From Yamadazyma tenuis (Eukaryota; Ascomycota; Pichiomycetes; Serinales; Debaryomycetaceae), in contig NC_089465.1 of assembly GCF_029203305.1 (NCBI RefSeq), positions 372,001 to 436,000 of the forward strand: 64,000 nt of DNA. The letters are read 5' to 3'. Positions 28,051-37,925 of the stretch are shown here, in pieces. The position numbers and the translations under genes are program-made. Position 1 is the first letter of the stretch; each line of letters opens with the position of its first letter. The notes under the pieces were generated by a model. That model worked only from the letters and a program-made list of their open reading frames with translations. It ran no database searches and was not told the origin of the DNA.

Positions 28051-30090
28051 TTAGCTGTTATAATAAGCTGCTTCCTTCTTGATTTCATTTGCCTTACGTT
28101 CGTCTAAATCGAAACCTGCCTTCTCCTTCGGCTCAATCTCCACCAGGTTCTCAACTTGGAGCATCCACAAATCACCAAGCACTCCAAAAAACTCGGTTTC
28201 TTCAGCACTATACTCCACCACCAATCCCTGCATTCCCGGCTCGGGGTTTTCACCGATTGACGAGTAAGCACACCAGGTGTATCCATTACAGTACTGTCTC
28301 ATGTTCATCCAAGACCTATTACTTTCACCGTCTGTGTTATCGACAGTGATGATCTCAGATGGAGGGATAACCGCGTACTTGATTACAAGCTTATCGTTGA
28401 AGAAAATCTCAAAGTCTTTAAGGGTCTTGAACTTGGTATACCGTTTTTTGGCGTCGAAATCTTTGGCAGCATCGAACTCCTGGCCACAGAACTTGAAACC
28501 TGAGTTGAACCAGAGCAACGTGTGGTCGTCTCCGTCACTGATGTGTGCCGGATGATTGGAGCACACTTCCTGGGACTTCAACTTCTTGGCCTTGCCTATG
28601 TCCTTGAACCGTTCGTCCATGGGAGTCAAGTCCCCAATAGCGGCCAGAAAATGCTTATTGAATGCAAACCGTTCTTCTCCAAGCATAAGGAAACTGAGCC
28701 AAAAAAGCTCTTTATCTCCATAAATTCTGGCACTCACCGGGTAGATGAAGTTCAACTGGGCCATCACAAGTGAGTGGAAGAAATGCTGCTCCCGGTTGAT
28801 CACCACCAACCCACTTTCCATATAGTGGTTCAAACCGTGGAAAAAGTCCCGGTCGAGACTGTAGTTGGAAGGCTGGTTAATGCCAAACGATAGGGTGTCG
28901 AACTTGGAAGGCATCATCTTCTTGAAGAAAATCAAGTCATTCTCCGGACGGTATTCCACCGCCTTTCTGTCCTTGAAGAAAATAGTACCGTTGACTTGAT
29001 ATTTGGGAATATCAAAAAATTCTTCCGGGGGGATCATTGGCACCGTATCGGCATCTAGAAGTACCATCTCCTTAAAGGTGTTGAAGAGCACTGCGAGGAT
29101 CTTATTGCCAAACCCTTCAAACTTGTTCAAATACCGGGGGTCAATCGAGTCTGACACATCGACGAAATACACCGTTTGAACCGGCAAATCCTCCGATAAT
29201 GGGTCCAAGCCAAGGTCTTGCATCCGCTTAGTTCGGGCAAAGTTCACAATCTTATCCCGACTTTCGCTCGACAAGTTTTTATAGTACACTATTTGAATAG
29301 GAAGTTGGTTACGGTGGAACCGAAGAATCCGCATCAACCGTAAAGTATTGTCCACATGATCATCGGATATTGTCAACACAATACCCTTGCCATTCAAGTT
29401 ATCATGGACCCGGCGTAAAAATGGAAGGTGCAAAGTGCTGGCATCGTCTACCACTCGGAGCTTATTACCCTCATGATCTTCTATTCGGGGATACTTGTTG
29501 GAAAGCCAGGGGAACAAGCGTCTCAGCACATCGGTTACGTTCAAGAGCGACTCCATCGGACTTTCAAGGTAGCATTTGTTGAAGACGCGTAGGTGAGTGA
29601 CATAGTCATGAATCTTCTGCTCCTGGAGCTTTATATCTTTCCAGGTTCGGGTATAGTCCAGCTTCAACTTGCTTTTTTTAACCCCCTTTTTGCGTTCCTG
29701 CTCCAGCTTGAACTCCTTGAACGATTTGAAAAAGTCTCTTTTATAGTCGAATCCCGCATGTGGGTCGACATTCCATTCAGGATCCATAAGGTATAAGTTC
29801 TTAAAATAAACGTCACATTTGGACGGCGTATTCAAGGCAAGGAACTCCCGTACTGGTACTTTGGAAAATATGTTGTAGTAGTTGCCAGCGTTGATAGCTA
29901 CCAGATTAGTGGTTTCAAATGGCAAGTCGTCAACAAACTCTAAGGCGGCAGAATTTAGCAACTCAAGGGCATCTGGGTCTGCCCCGGGAACAAAATTGTA
30001 CCAGCCTAGGAGTTGCACCGTCATGGAGATAGTAAAGGTAAGAGAGAGGACTCTCACAAGAAAGATCCTGAATTTCCTAGACTTTACCAT
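28051..30090 (-). CDS. Alpha-1,3-mannosyltransferase, MNN1 family (GT71)
   Basis: A 679-aa type II Golgi membrane protein. The longest frame begins at TTG; the first ATG (30088-30090) gives MVKSRKFRIFLVRVLS, a short basic tail before the signal anchor at about 8-30. The luminal catalytic part has the GT71 blocks, including LLDADTVP with the DxD metal/nucleotide-sugar site, and a following FWLSFLMLGEERFAFN-type block near the C-terminal half. MNN1-family enzymes add terminal alpha-1,3-mannose to N- and O-glycans of wall proteins, using GDP-mannose. CTG yeasts carry several MNN1 paralogues, so no symbol is given. Confidence 0.9.
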   Translation of the reverse strand: MVKSRKFRIFLVRVLSLTFTISMTVQLLGWYNFVPGADPDALELLNSAALEFVDDLPFETTNLVAINAGNYYNIFSKVPVREFLALNTPSKCDVYFKNLYLMDPEWNVDPHAGFDYKRDFFKSFKEFKLEQERKKGVKKSKLKLDYTRTWKDIKLQEQKIHDYVTHLRVFNKCYLESPMESLLNVTDVLRRLFPWLSNKYPRIEDHEGNKLRVVDDASTLHLPFLRRVHDNLNGKGIVLTISDDHVDNTLRLMRILRFHRNQLPIQIVYYKNLSSESRDKIVNFARTKRMQDLGLDPLSEDLPVQTVYFVDVSDSIDPRYLNKFEGFGNKILAVLFNTFKEMVLLDADTVPMIPPEEFFDIPKYQVNGTIFFKDRKAVEYRPENDLIFFKKMMPSKFDTLSFGINQPSNYSLDRDFFHGLNHYMESGLVVINREQHFFHSLVMAQLNFIYPVSARIYGDKELFWLSFLMLGEERFAFNKHFLAAIGDLTPMDERFKDIGKAKKLKSQEVCSNHPAHISDGDDHTLLWFNSGFKFCGQEFDAAKDFDAKKRYTKFKTLKDFEIFFNDKLVIKYAVIPPSEIITVDNTDGESNRSWMNMRQYCNGYTWCAYSSIGENPEPGMQGLVVEYSAEETEFFGVLGDLWMLQVENLVEIEPKEKAGFDLDERKANEIKKEAAYYNS

Positions 30091-30749
30091 ATGCTGAGTC
30101 AAACCAGATTAAGTTGGAATGTTAGCAACGTGCGAGAATTATGGCCCAGATCCAGCGCAAATGAGCGCGACATCGCCTCGTTGTGCGAGACAATAGCGAC
30201 GGAGTTTAAAGTGCTACCGAGCGCGAGACAATAAATTTGCAGGAAGCAGGTACTAGGCGTCTATCAGCCATGAGGTGGGTCTTGTTTCGGCTACTGGTAC
30301 AGAACATGCCAATAACTATAGCATTGTAGCATTGTAGGACTGGTGGCCAGTGGTTTTGAGATCTGACATTCGCGTTTCTGTGGAAAGTTAAATATAGCTC
30401 CCCGAAGCAGGTACCAAACTGTGCTATTGATATGGTGACATTGTCGCAAGCTAATTATATCCCTGTAATTCGCACTAATCTGACCAGATGTGGCATTCTT
30501 CATCCTAGAATTTTTTAATAAACTCGTCCTAGTAGTCAGTTTGCGGGGTATGGTCGTCTACTACGGGAGTAAAGTTATTGTTGATTGAATGAAAATCACT
30601 AGTATTCAAACATCTTATTGCACCTATATTCAATTCGAACAAAACCGCCAAATCGTACAGGAAACTAAATGAAAATTGTGCGACATCACACATATACGAA
30701 CTTGCAGATATTGTATCCACTTAATAATAGAATGGGGGAGTACCGCTAA

Positions 30750-31184
30750 TCAGGCGTTCTCCGAGGTGATCAATCTCTTTAACCCCTTTAAAAAATCCGT
30801 TTTACCAACTGTCACCAACTTTTTTTCGAGTTTCCTGAAAGTCGTGGAAATATGCGCGCTTGTGTCTGAAATGTATCTCATTACTTAGGTGAAATGTTCT
30901 AGCTCAGCATTCTAATAGGCGTCAAAATATCTTTTTGTGCACCAGAAAGTTTTGCATACTTCCTCTTTTTGGTGTATTTGTAGGGTTGTATTTGTGATTG
31001 ATGCTTTGCACCAGATATGCGACTGAATGAAAAGCGGTAGTGCCTTGAAATTTTGCAGCCGAAGTTTTGTGAAGCTTGTTGCAATCTAGACTGTCATTTA
31101 TGGTGTAAACGGTTTGATTGGATCCTACTACAGCTGTTTTCACTACAAGGTAATCTTTTGATGGGCGTTTGTTGTACAGTCGGA
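30750..31184 (-). CDS. Candidate spliced small gene, unrecognised (partial model)
   Basis: On the minus strand a 75-codon open exon (31184-30960) begins after a polypyrimidine tract and CAG, and ends at GTATGC, a near-consensus 5' splice site. After 94 nt, ATTTCAG leads into a second exon (30865-30750) in the correct phase, ending in TGA. The joined product is about 113 residues with protein-like segments such as RLYNKRPSKDYLVVKTAVVG and RKLEKKLVTVGKTDFLKGLK. The first exon is unclear: an ATG at 31229 precedes a GTAAAT, but splicing there gives only a 30-nt intron and the wrong phase. No family is recognised. The model could be wrong. Confidence 0.3.
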
Positions 31185-31582
31185 CTGAAAAAATAAAAAG
31201 AGAAATGAATTTACCTGTAATGCACTCATTTTGATATTGAAACTGAAACGAGTGTCGACTGAGAAAACTTTTACGACCACATCAAAACTTTAAACGATGG
31301 TTACAAGACATATATACAAATTACCCTATTAGGTGATGATCAATAAATAGACAGCACGCACATCCTCACGAGTAGATAAGAAAGATCAAAATAACTATAA
31401 AACAGGATGTGACATTAATGTTGCTCTCAATAATTTATTCCGGTAAACTTCCATCAAACCAACGCGGCATCAGCATAACTAAAGTAGGATATTCTTTGCA
31501 GAACTGCGTATCTTGCACTAAACGTATTCGATAGTTGTTCTAATGTAACCCACTGAATTATCAAGACAATGTTGAGATGGGC

Positions 31583-31590
31583 TCACGTGA
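31583..31590. promoter_or_regulatory. E-box TCACGTGA
   Basis: A perfect palindromic E-box, the site type of Cbf1 or Pho4. It is about 1 kb upstream of the permease ATG, so the regulated gene is unclear. Confidence 0.3.
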
Positions 31591-32418
31591 AATCTAGTTT
31601 CGGCCATGGCCACGTAAACCTGAATTGCGTCGTGTCCATTGTCAGTACGGGCATAGATTGCCTGATTGGGAAGTGGGAACCATGTCGTGTGCAACTGGTA
31701 TATGTGCAGTCACTATCTCACCCAGTCTCGTCAACGCTTGTCGTGCCAGCTGGACGACGCGCCGCATTCATTGGCCCACCAGCGGCGTTTTGACGGGTTA
31801 CGGCAACATGGACTATTAGCACCGAATAAACGGCGTTCGGAAAACCCTCTTGCCCACTTTTCGTATTTTACCCTCAAACAACTGATCCGCTAGTACCAAG
31901 ACCCTAATACTTGCAGATCTTCCAACCGATAAGCGGCATTTTTCCTAAGGCAATTTCACCTGGCCCAATCCAGCCAAGTGCCGTAACTCAAATAAGGCAT
32001 AAACTGAAGCCTGCAGATACGGTTACGGCGCTCGGTGTCCCTCCCCAGCCTGATATCTATTGGGGCGAGCCTGGACTACCATCCCGCCCGGGTAGGGAGC
32101 CCCTCCAGTGCGACCGTCGGCAAAAACTGCAGAGATTAGAATGTTCGGTGCGCCAATCAACAGGTCCAAAACCTGCATTAAAATTGCTTTTTTTCCCTCC
32201 CATGGGGCGTCTTTAATATCAGGACCTGGGCAACAATGGACTGATAGTATCAGGCTGAGCGAACACCTATCTTTAACAATAGCGACCATGGATATGTGAA
32301 TTTTCTTATGGATGTCGACCCAGTCACCCACACCATTTAAAGGGCCAGTACGGATCATAGTAAGCCTCGTCGTAGATGAGAGTGCTGCTGGTCACATGAC
32401 CAGGCTCCCAGCCGCACG

Positions 32419-32468
32419 CTTATCAGTTCGGCATAGTCGCCCAAGGCATTAGATCTTATCAACTTATC
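32419..32468 (-). promoter_or_regulatory. Cluster of three GATA-factor sites
   Basis: CTTATC occurs at 32419-32424, 32455-32460 and 32463-32468 (GATAAG on the minus strand), 128-177 bp upstream of the permease ATG. Clustered GATAAG is the mark of Gln3/Gat1 control by nitrogen source. Confidence 0.55.
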
Positions 32469-32549
32469 TCTCGCGCAAGGACCAATCACACACGTCAGTT
32501 GGCAGAAAAAGAAAATTCCCCACTGCTCGTTTGTGCTACTTTTGCAACA

Positions 32550-32557
32550 TATATAAA
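32550..32557 (+). promoter_or_regulatory. TATA box of the amino acid permease
   Basis: TATATAAA lies 38 bp before the permease ATG, with an A/C-rich leader between. Confidence 0.5.
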
Positions 32558-32595
32558 AACCCCAATCCCTACAAATACAAAATTTCCTATCAAAC

Positions 32596-34365
32596 ATGGT
32601 TGCTAAAGAATTGGACTATATCAGATCCAAGGACAATGCTGATGGTTCGTCCCTCGAAAAGAATGGCGGTGTTTACATCGATGCCTTCGATGCCCAGGAT
32701 AACGGCCCCAAATTGAAGGGTTTTGCCAAATGGGTAGATGACTTTAAGAGAGTCGATGACTCCCACTTGGGTATCGACCCCAACTTGTCGGAAACCGAGA
32801 AGTTGGCCATCAAGACCGCCAATGCTCCTTTGGCCAGAAAATTGAAAAACAGACATTTGCAGATGATTGCCATTGGTGGTAGTATCGGTACTGGTTTGTT
32901 TGTGGGTTCTGGTGGTGCCATGAGAAATGGTGGACCGGCCGGTGTGTTGATTGCATACTTTTTGATTGGTACCATGATGTATACCACCGTGCAGTCATTG
33001 GGAGAATTGGCTATTACGTTTCCAGTTTCAGGTGCGTTTGTGACATACAACTCGAGATTCATCGACCCTTCGTGGGGTTTCGCTATGGCCTGGAACTATG
33101 CTATGCAGTGGTTGGTGGTGTTCCCCTTGGAAATGGTGGCAGGTGCCATTGTTGTGCAGTACTGGAACAAAGATATTAATTCGGCCGCGTTTGTGGCCAT
33201 CTTTTGGACAGGTATTGTGGCTATTAACTTTTTTGGGGTCAAAGGATACGGTGAAGCCGAATTTGTCTTTTCCATCATTAAGGTAGTGGCCGTGATTGCG
33301 TTCATTTTCTTGGGTATTATTTTGGCTGCCGGTGGAGGTCCTAATCATGAATACATTGGTGGTAGATACTACCAGCACCCCGGTGCCTTTGCACACGGAT
33401 TTAAAGGTGTTTGTGTCAACTTTGTATCTGCGGCCTTTGCTTTTGCCGGTACCGAATTAGTTGGTTTGGCCGCGGCTGAAACCAAAGATCCAAGAAAGTC
33501 CTTGCCATCTGCCACCAAGCAGGTGTTTTGGAGAATTACCTTGTTTTACATCATCTCGTTATGTTTGGTGGGATTGTTGGTGCCATACACCGACCCTCAA
33601 TTGGTGGGTACTTCTTCTTACGATGCCAATGCCTCTCCATTTGTAATTGCCATTGAGGACGCGGGAATCAAAGGCTTGCCTTCCGTGATGAACGCCGTTA
33701 TTTTGATTGCTGTGTTATCTGTGGGTAACTCGTCGGTGTACGGTTCTTCCCGTACGTTGGCAGCTTTGGCAGCTTCTGGTCAAGCTCCAAAGATTCTTGG
33801 ATATATTGACAAGACCGGTAGACCTTTGGTGGCCATTATCGTCCAGTGTGTATTTGGATTGATTGCTTTCATCACCGCTTCTGACAAGTCGGGAGATGTG
33901 TTTGACTGGTTGTTGGCCTTGTCAGGATTGTCTTCGATTTTCACCTGGGGTTCGATTAACTTTTGTCACATCAGATTCAGAAGAGCTTTGGCCGTACAAG
34001 GTAGAACTACCGATGAAATCGCCTTTGTTTCCCAAGTGGGTGTATGGGGTGCTGCTTATGGATTGGGATTGAACATTCTTGTGTTGATTGCCCAATTCTG
34101 GGTTGCTTTGTTCCCATTGGGAGGATCTCCAAATGCTTCCGATTTCTTCATGGCATATTTGGCTGTTCCTGTTGTGATTTTGTTCTACGTAGGTCACAAG
34201 CTTTGGACTAAAAACTGGAAGCTTTACTTCAGAGCCTCAGAAATTGACATTGACACTGGTAGAAGAGAGTTGGACTTGGATTTGTTAAAACAAGAAATTG
34301 CCGAAGAGAGAGCTTATATTGCCTCCAAGCCATTGTACTACAGACTTTACCACTTCTTCTGTTAA
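32596..34365 (+). CDS. General amino acid permease, Gap1/Gap2 type (AAP family)
   Basis: A 589-aa plasma-membrane amino acid:H+ symporter of the fungal AAP (YAT) family. A hydrophilic N-tail of about 95 residues with Lys near the start (possible ubiquitin acceptors) leads into TM1 with the family motif GGSIGTGLFVGSG, then 12 TM helices. TM6-TM8 carry FAFAGTELVGLAAAE, with the substrate-contacting region. The tail ends in YRLYHFFC, the aromatic-aromatic-Cys end typical of these permeases. Codons are strongly biased (TTG, GGT, TCC), suggesting high expression. GATA sites upstream fit nitrogen control. Its closeness to Gap1 or Gap2 rather than Agp-type relatives is judged by eye. Confidence 0.92.
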   Translation: MVAKELDYIRSKDNADGSSLEKNGGVYIDAFDAQDNGPKLKGFAKWVDDFKRVDDSHLGIDPNLSETEKLAIKTANAPLARKLKNRHLQMIAIGGSIGTGLFVGSGGAMRNGGPAGVLIAYFLIGTMMYTTVQSLGELAITFPVSGAFVTYNSRFIDPSWGFAMAWNYAMQWLVVFPLEMVAGAIVVQYWNKDINSAAFVAIFWTGIVAINFFGVKGYGEAEFVFSIIKVVAVIAFIFLGIILAAGGGPNHEYIGGRYYQHPGAFAHGFKGVCVNFVSAAFAFAGTELVGLAAAETKDPRKSLPSATKQVFWRITLFYIISLCLVGLLVPYTDPQLVGTSSYDANASPFVIAIEDAGIKGLPSVMNAVILIAVLSVGNSSVYGSSRTLAALAASGQAPKILGYIDKTGRPLVAIIVQCVFGLIAFITASDKSGDVFDWLLALSGLSSIFTWGSINFCHIRFRRALAVQGRTTDEIAFVSQVGVWGAAYGLGLNILVLIAQFWVALFPLGGSPNASDFFMAYLAVPVVILFYVGHKLWTKNWKLYFRASEIDIDTGRRELDLDLLKQEIAEERAYIASKPLYYRLYHFFC

Positions 34366-34596
34366 TGTAATAATAATATACATATTTGAGTTAATATTGG
34401 TTTTCCATGTAGTAGGTAATAATTGCAATTTTGGCGATTTTGCAATTTCAGGAAATGTTATTAAGGAGAGTAACAAATACAGTGCATATCATTCATGGAA
34501 ACAAAAACTACTATGGTGTCTTAGGATTATATTTATTTTGCTATGAAGATGAGCATATATGCCCTTCTACCGACTTGTTAGTCTATATTTGCACGT

Positions 34597-35250
34597 CTAG
34601 ACCTTGATTTCGTGGGGATAGAAAATCATCCGCTCAACACCAGCCTTCGTCAACACCACCATACGAACAACACCTCCACTGGATCCATCCCATTTCATTG
34701 CTTCGCTCAACGCCGTCTTGATAAATGCAACTGTCTCGTCTTTAGTCATATCACTCTTGAAGTTCTCGTTACACCACCCATAAACGAACCCAGACCCACT
34801 TCCAGCAATGGCATACTCTTGTTTGTGGACCGACCCTCCCAATGGAATCGAATACACGCTACCCCCCACTTCCTCATCGTAACCAGCACATATAATTCCA
34901 GCAGTCAAGCTGTCTTTGTTATTATAACATACTTCTTGAAAAACACTTGCCACCACTTCAGTGGTGGGTTTTTCTCCAGCCGGCAATTGCGATGCATACA
35001 TCTGTAAGTAGTACTTCACCATATCAGCGACTGCCTGAGTGTCGGCGGCAGAGCCACTCCGACAACAGTAGATAGTATCGTGAATTTGGGTCAATTTATC
35101 GGTGACTCTATTGGCGATATAGGAGCCGGTAGTGGTTCGCGAGTCTGCACCTAGGATGACCCCGTCCTTGAACCGCACGGCCATGATGGACGTACCCATC
35201 GACACTTCGCCTTTTTTCAAGTGGTTTATATCAACTGAGATCCCGTTCAT
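34597..35250 (-). CDS. PRE3: 20S proteasome subunit beta-1 (Pre3)
   Basis: The beta-1 subunit of the 20S proteasome core, with caspase-like (post-acidic) activity. The start is the ATG at 35248-35250 (MNGISVDINHLKKGEVSMG); the frame runs further upstream only to a GTG. This gives 217 aa and a 19-residue propeptide cleaved at Gly19-Thr20, as in yeast Pre3. In mature numbering Thr1, Asp17 and Lys33 of the active site are all present (GTSIMAV, ADSRT, RVTDK). The block GSGSGFVYGWC and the C-terminal tail follow the family. Length matches. Confidence 0.95.
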   Translation of the reverse strand: MNGISVDINHLKKGEVSMGTSIMAVRFKDGVILGADSRTTTGSYIANRVTDKLTQIHDTIYCCRSGSAADTQAVADMVKYYLQMYASQLPAGEKPTTEVVASVFQEVCYNNKDSLTAGIICAGYDEEVGGSVYSIPLGGSVHKQEYAIAGSGSGFVYGWCNENFKSDMTKDETVAFIKTALSEAMKWDGSSGGVVRMVVLTKAGVERMIFYPHEIKV

Positions 35251-35476
35251 GTTAGTTGCCACTGGAGATTTGGGAACTGTTCGCGCGTTGATCAAGTGGG
35301 AGAGGGCAGCCACTAAAGAAGCGCGGGAACCAAAATAGGGCCAGCATCGTGCGAGCGCGGGGCCACTGTAGGGCCTACTTCGTGCGAACGTCGACCCAAC
35401 CCGGTCACTTGCACTACTTTCCTACCTTGCCAACCACTCGCGCATTTCGTGAAATTCAACCTGATTCATCTTCCTT

Positions 35477-36313
35477 ATGTTCCACGTATTCAATTTCTTG
35501 ACTTTTCTTTTGCTTGTGTGCGTGCAAGCCCTCCCAGTGACGGTCATCTCGCTGGACGAGCGGTCACACTTAGATGGTGATCCACCCGTCACCCACAAAG
35601 TCTCGTTTGAAATCACCTCCTTTTTCACAAACACAGACTCAAACGAGTTGGAAACTTCTTCTCAAGGAAAGTTGGTGCTTGGGCTTTTCGGTACGGTGGC
35701 CCCCAAAACCGTCAATAATTTCGTCGGTCTCAGCAATATGACATATGGTTACGGCTATTTGAACTCCAAGTTTCATAGAATCATTGAGGATTTTATGGTC
35801 CAGGGTGGTGATTATGAAAGAAGTGATGGAACCGGCGGTAAGAGCATTTACGGCGGCCAGTTCGATGATGAGACTTTCCAGATTCACCACGACAAGGTTG
35901 GCCGCCTCAGCATGGCCAATGCTGGTCCTAACACCAACGGCGGCCAGTTTTTCATCACCACCGCAAACGCATGTGAATGGCTTAACGGACACCACGTAGT
36001 TTTTGGCCAGCTCATCGGTGGCTTCGACGTGTTACAGGTCTTGAACACCGCACAGGCTGATAGGTCGAAACCCATCAAGGACTGGAAAATCACCAACATT
36101 GAGGTGGTTACAATTCACGATACGGGGGTAATTGTTCAGACCGAGGAAAATCCTGTTCTTGAAACCCCCGAGGTGGTTGAGTACATTGGGGACACGTCCA
36201 ACTACAACTTCCTTGTGGTGTTCTTGGTGATTTTGTTGGTGGTGGTGGTGATGAAGAGGCTTTATTTCAGACGTCAGTATGTCATCGACATCAAAGACTC
36301 AAATTATTTTTAG
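35477..36313 (+). CDS. Membrane-anchored secretory-pathway cyclophilin
   Basis: A 278-aa peptidyl-prolyl cis-trans isomerase. It has a signal peptide (about 1-19, FLTFLLLVCVQA), a cyclophilin domain at about 40-215, and a C-terminal membrane helix at about 243-258 (FLVVFLVILLVVVVM) with a short cytosolic tail (KRLYFRRQYVIDIKDSNYF). The catalytic Arg is in FHRIIEDFMVQGGDY, and the GGQFFITT and Trp-containing EWLNGHHVVFG blocks are intact, so it should be active and bind cyclosporin. The layout is like S. cerevisiae Cpr4/Cpr8; the exact paralogue is not clear. It is divergent from PRE3. Confidence 0.88.
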   Translation: MFHVFNFLTFLLLVCVQALPVTVISLDERSHLDGDPPVTHKVSFEITSFFTNTDSNELETSSQGKLVLGLFGTVAPKTVNNFVGLSNMTYGYGYLNSKFHRIIEDFMVQGGDYERSDGTGGKSIYGGQFDDETFQIHHDKVGRLSMANAGPNTNGGQFFITTANACEWLNGHHVVFGQLIGGFDVLQVLNTAQADRSKPIKDWKITNIEVVTIHDTGVIVQTEENPVLETPEVVEYIGDTSNYNFLVVFLVILLVVVVMKRLYFRRQYVIDIKDSNYF

Positions 36314-36351
36314 GAACTTCTATAGACAAATACGGATGCATGTTTATTCAG

Positions 36352-37761
36352 TTAGAGACTCAAGTCAACTAATTGGAGCAAGTAATAACTCACCAATCCT
36401 ATAAACACAAACCCACTGATCTTGAAAACCTTCCACCAGTAGTTGGCCTTGGTATACTTATACATGACCAACACATCAACTTTGCTCACGTCTTCAAACA
36501 AATTCTTATAAACCACAGTCACCTTCTTATGGCCATCGCTGACGTCCAAGTACGACTTTTCAAAGTCCGTTTCAATGGACTGGAACGCAATTGGAGAGCT
36601 CACATTCACAAATTCGGCATTTTCAGGCAAATAAAAGTTGAGGTTCACGGTGGAATATGTCAAGTCCAACGCTGAGTTGAGCAAAGGAACCTTCAAGATG
36701 TAGGTTTCGTCGTCCAACTTCTTCAAGTGGTTATCGAACTTCTGGTTGAACCCAAAGGTGAAGTTGTACTTCCAGCCTCCAAATAATGGGAATCTGGGTT
36801 CAAACAACAAGAAATTTTTGATCTTCTTGTGAGTGGTTACCATTCCAACCTTGTCGGTGAAGTAGTAATCGTCGAACTCTAAGGCACTGGTGGAGGGGAA
36901 TTCAAAGTGTGATAAGGCCCAATGGTTTCTGGCGGTTTCGTAATTACCTTTGATCCACTCGACTCTAGAGAATCCAGAGTTCAACTCGGCTCCGTCATTG
37001 TACACCTCGTAGTACTCTTCGATCTGGAACTCGTTGATGTCGCTCGACGGCAACCAGATTCCTCTTTCTAACAAGTGCACCTTAGCCAACGGCTTGTTGT
37101 GATCATATAACAACCCCACCGGCTTCAAGGACCAGGGTTTGACATTATCAACGGGGCCCAATCTCCAGCTGCCATCTTCAGAAACTGTGGGGATCTCAGG
37201 AACATCCAACTCGGCGGTTTCGGAGTCAGGCTTGTCGAGAATGTCCATTTCTTTGGCCTTGTTCATACCTTCCACAAGAACAGTCAAGTCATCTGTTGGG
37301 TAAGGGCTGTAGTTGAACTTATTGACTTTGAATAACAACGTCTGAATGTCACCCATTCCAATTTGACGTGGGATTGGCGAAAACACGTCCATGTACACAT
37401 AACGGATTCTCAAGCTAACTCTCGAGTTTGTCGCCAAAGGAATTGGTAACTTCAATTTGAACACATTGTTTTCCAACTTGTCGAATTCAAGTGGAACTTG
37501 TTCATCCAAGATGGCACTCAAGACCGATACATTACCCATGCCTCCGAATCCATCAGGTAAACTGAAGTAATATTCGCTAATTGGAGAAGAATCAACGTTT
37601 TTGGCCTCAACCAACACCGTTTCTCGAACATAGCTTTTCTTCAAATCAATTGTTCTGGTATAGTGTTCGTTTACCCACAGTGCCGGAATGTCTAAGGCGC
37701 TTACCGCCATGCACAAGTTCCAGAGTGCTGCTTGAATCAATACTATCGACGTCCACTTCAT
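36352..37761 (-). CDS. OST1: Oligosaccharyltransferase subunit Ost1 (ribophorin I)
   Basis: A 469-aa ER membrane protein, the Ost1/ribophorin I subunit of the oligosaccharyltransferase that N-glycosylates nascent proteins. A signal peptide (about 1-23) precedes the luminal part, which starts in the family way with LWVNEHYTRTIDLKKSYV, followed by ISEYYFSLPDG and SRVSLRIRYVYMDVFSPIP. Late blocks include NHWALSHFEFPST. A single membrane helix near the C-terminus (about 446-463, VFKISGFVFIGLVSYYLL) ends the protein. The length matches yeast Ost1 (476 aa). It is divergent from DNM1 with 164 bp between starts. Confidence 0.94.
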   Translation of the reverse strand: MKWTSIVLIQAALWNLCMAVSALDIPALWVNEHYTRTIDLKKSYVRETVLVEAKNVDSSPISEYYFSLPDGFGGMGNVSVLSAILDEQVPLEFDKLENNVFKLKLPIPLATNSRVSLRIRYVYMDVFSPIPRQIGMGDIQTLLFKVNKFNYSPYPTDDLTVLVEGMNKAKEMDILDKPDSETAELDVPEIPTVSEDGSWRLGPVDNVKPWSLKPVGLLYDHNKPLAKVHLLERGIWLPSSDINEFQIEEYYEVYNDGAELNSGFSRVEWIKGNYETARNHWALSHFEFPSTSALEFDDYYFTDKVGMVTTHKKIKNFLLFEPRFPLFGGWKYNFTFGFNQKFDNHLKKLDDETYILKVPLLNSALDLTYSTVNLNFYLPENAEFVNVSSPIAFQSIETDFEKSYLDVSDGHKKVTVVYKNLFEDVSKVDVLVMYKYTKANYWWKVFKISGFVFIGLVSYYLLQLVDLSL

Positions 37762-37824
37762 TGTTCAAAAGACCACTCTGTTAACACTAGTTTTTCAGAG
37801 GCTCTGCAGAGTGCGACTGCGAGG

Positions 37825-37835
37825 GCGCGCGCGCG
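37825..37835. repeat. Alternating GC run in the OST1/DNM1 promoter
   Basis: An 11-bp GCGCGCGCGCG lies in an otherwise AT-rich bidirectional promoter. It could favour Z-DNA or bind a CGCG-type factor; no role can be shown. Confidence 0.5.
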
Positions 37836-37925
37836 GACGACGCCAGTTTGTGTCATTGACATTGACCTTGAAATCCTCACAGCAAAAAAAAAACAACCAA
37901 CGAATCACACTGGTTTTTTTATACA

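Larger units (their letters stand above)
30091..32595. other. 2.5-kb gap upstream of the amino acid permease
   Basis: The longest gap in the window. It contains a possible spliced gene on the minus strand (30750-31184), a minus-strand 63-codon run (30529-30720) starting at GTG, an E-box TCACGTGA at 31583-31590, a symmetric GTCACATGAC at 32391-32400, three CTTATC sites at 32419-32468 and a TATA box at 32550-32557. Frames at 31569-31893 overlap one another on the same strand and look spurious. Confidence 0.5.

Noticed and set aside
30529..31229. A mating-type gene (MTLa1-like, with introns) in the 30-31 kb gap
   Set aside because: No homeodomain, alpha-box or HMG motif is visible and the neighbours are not the usual MTL genes.
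31569..31893. Three overlapping plus-strand frames
   Set aside because: They overlap each other in different frames and none has yeast-like codon bias; probably a stop-poor GC-rich patch.
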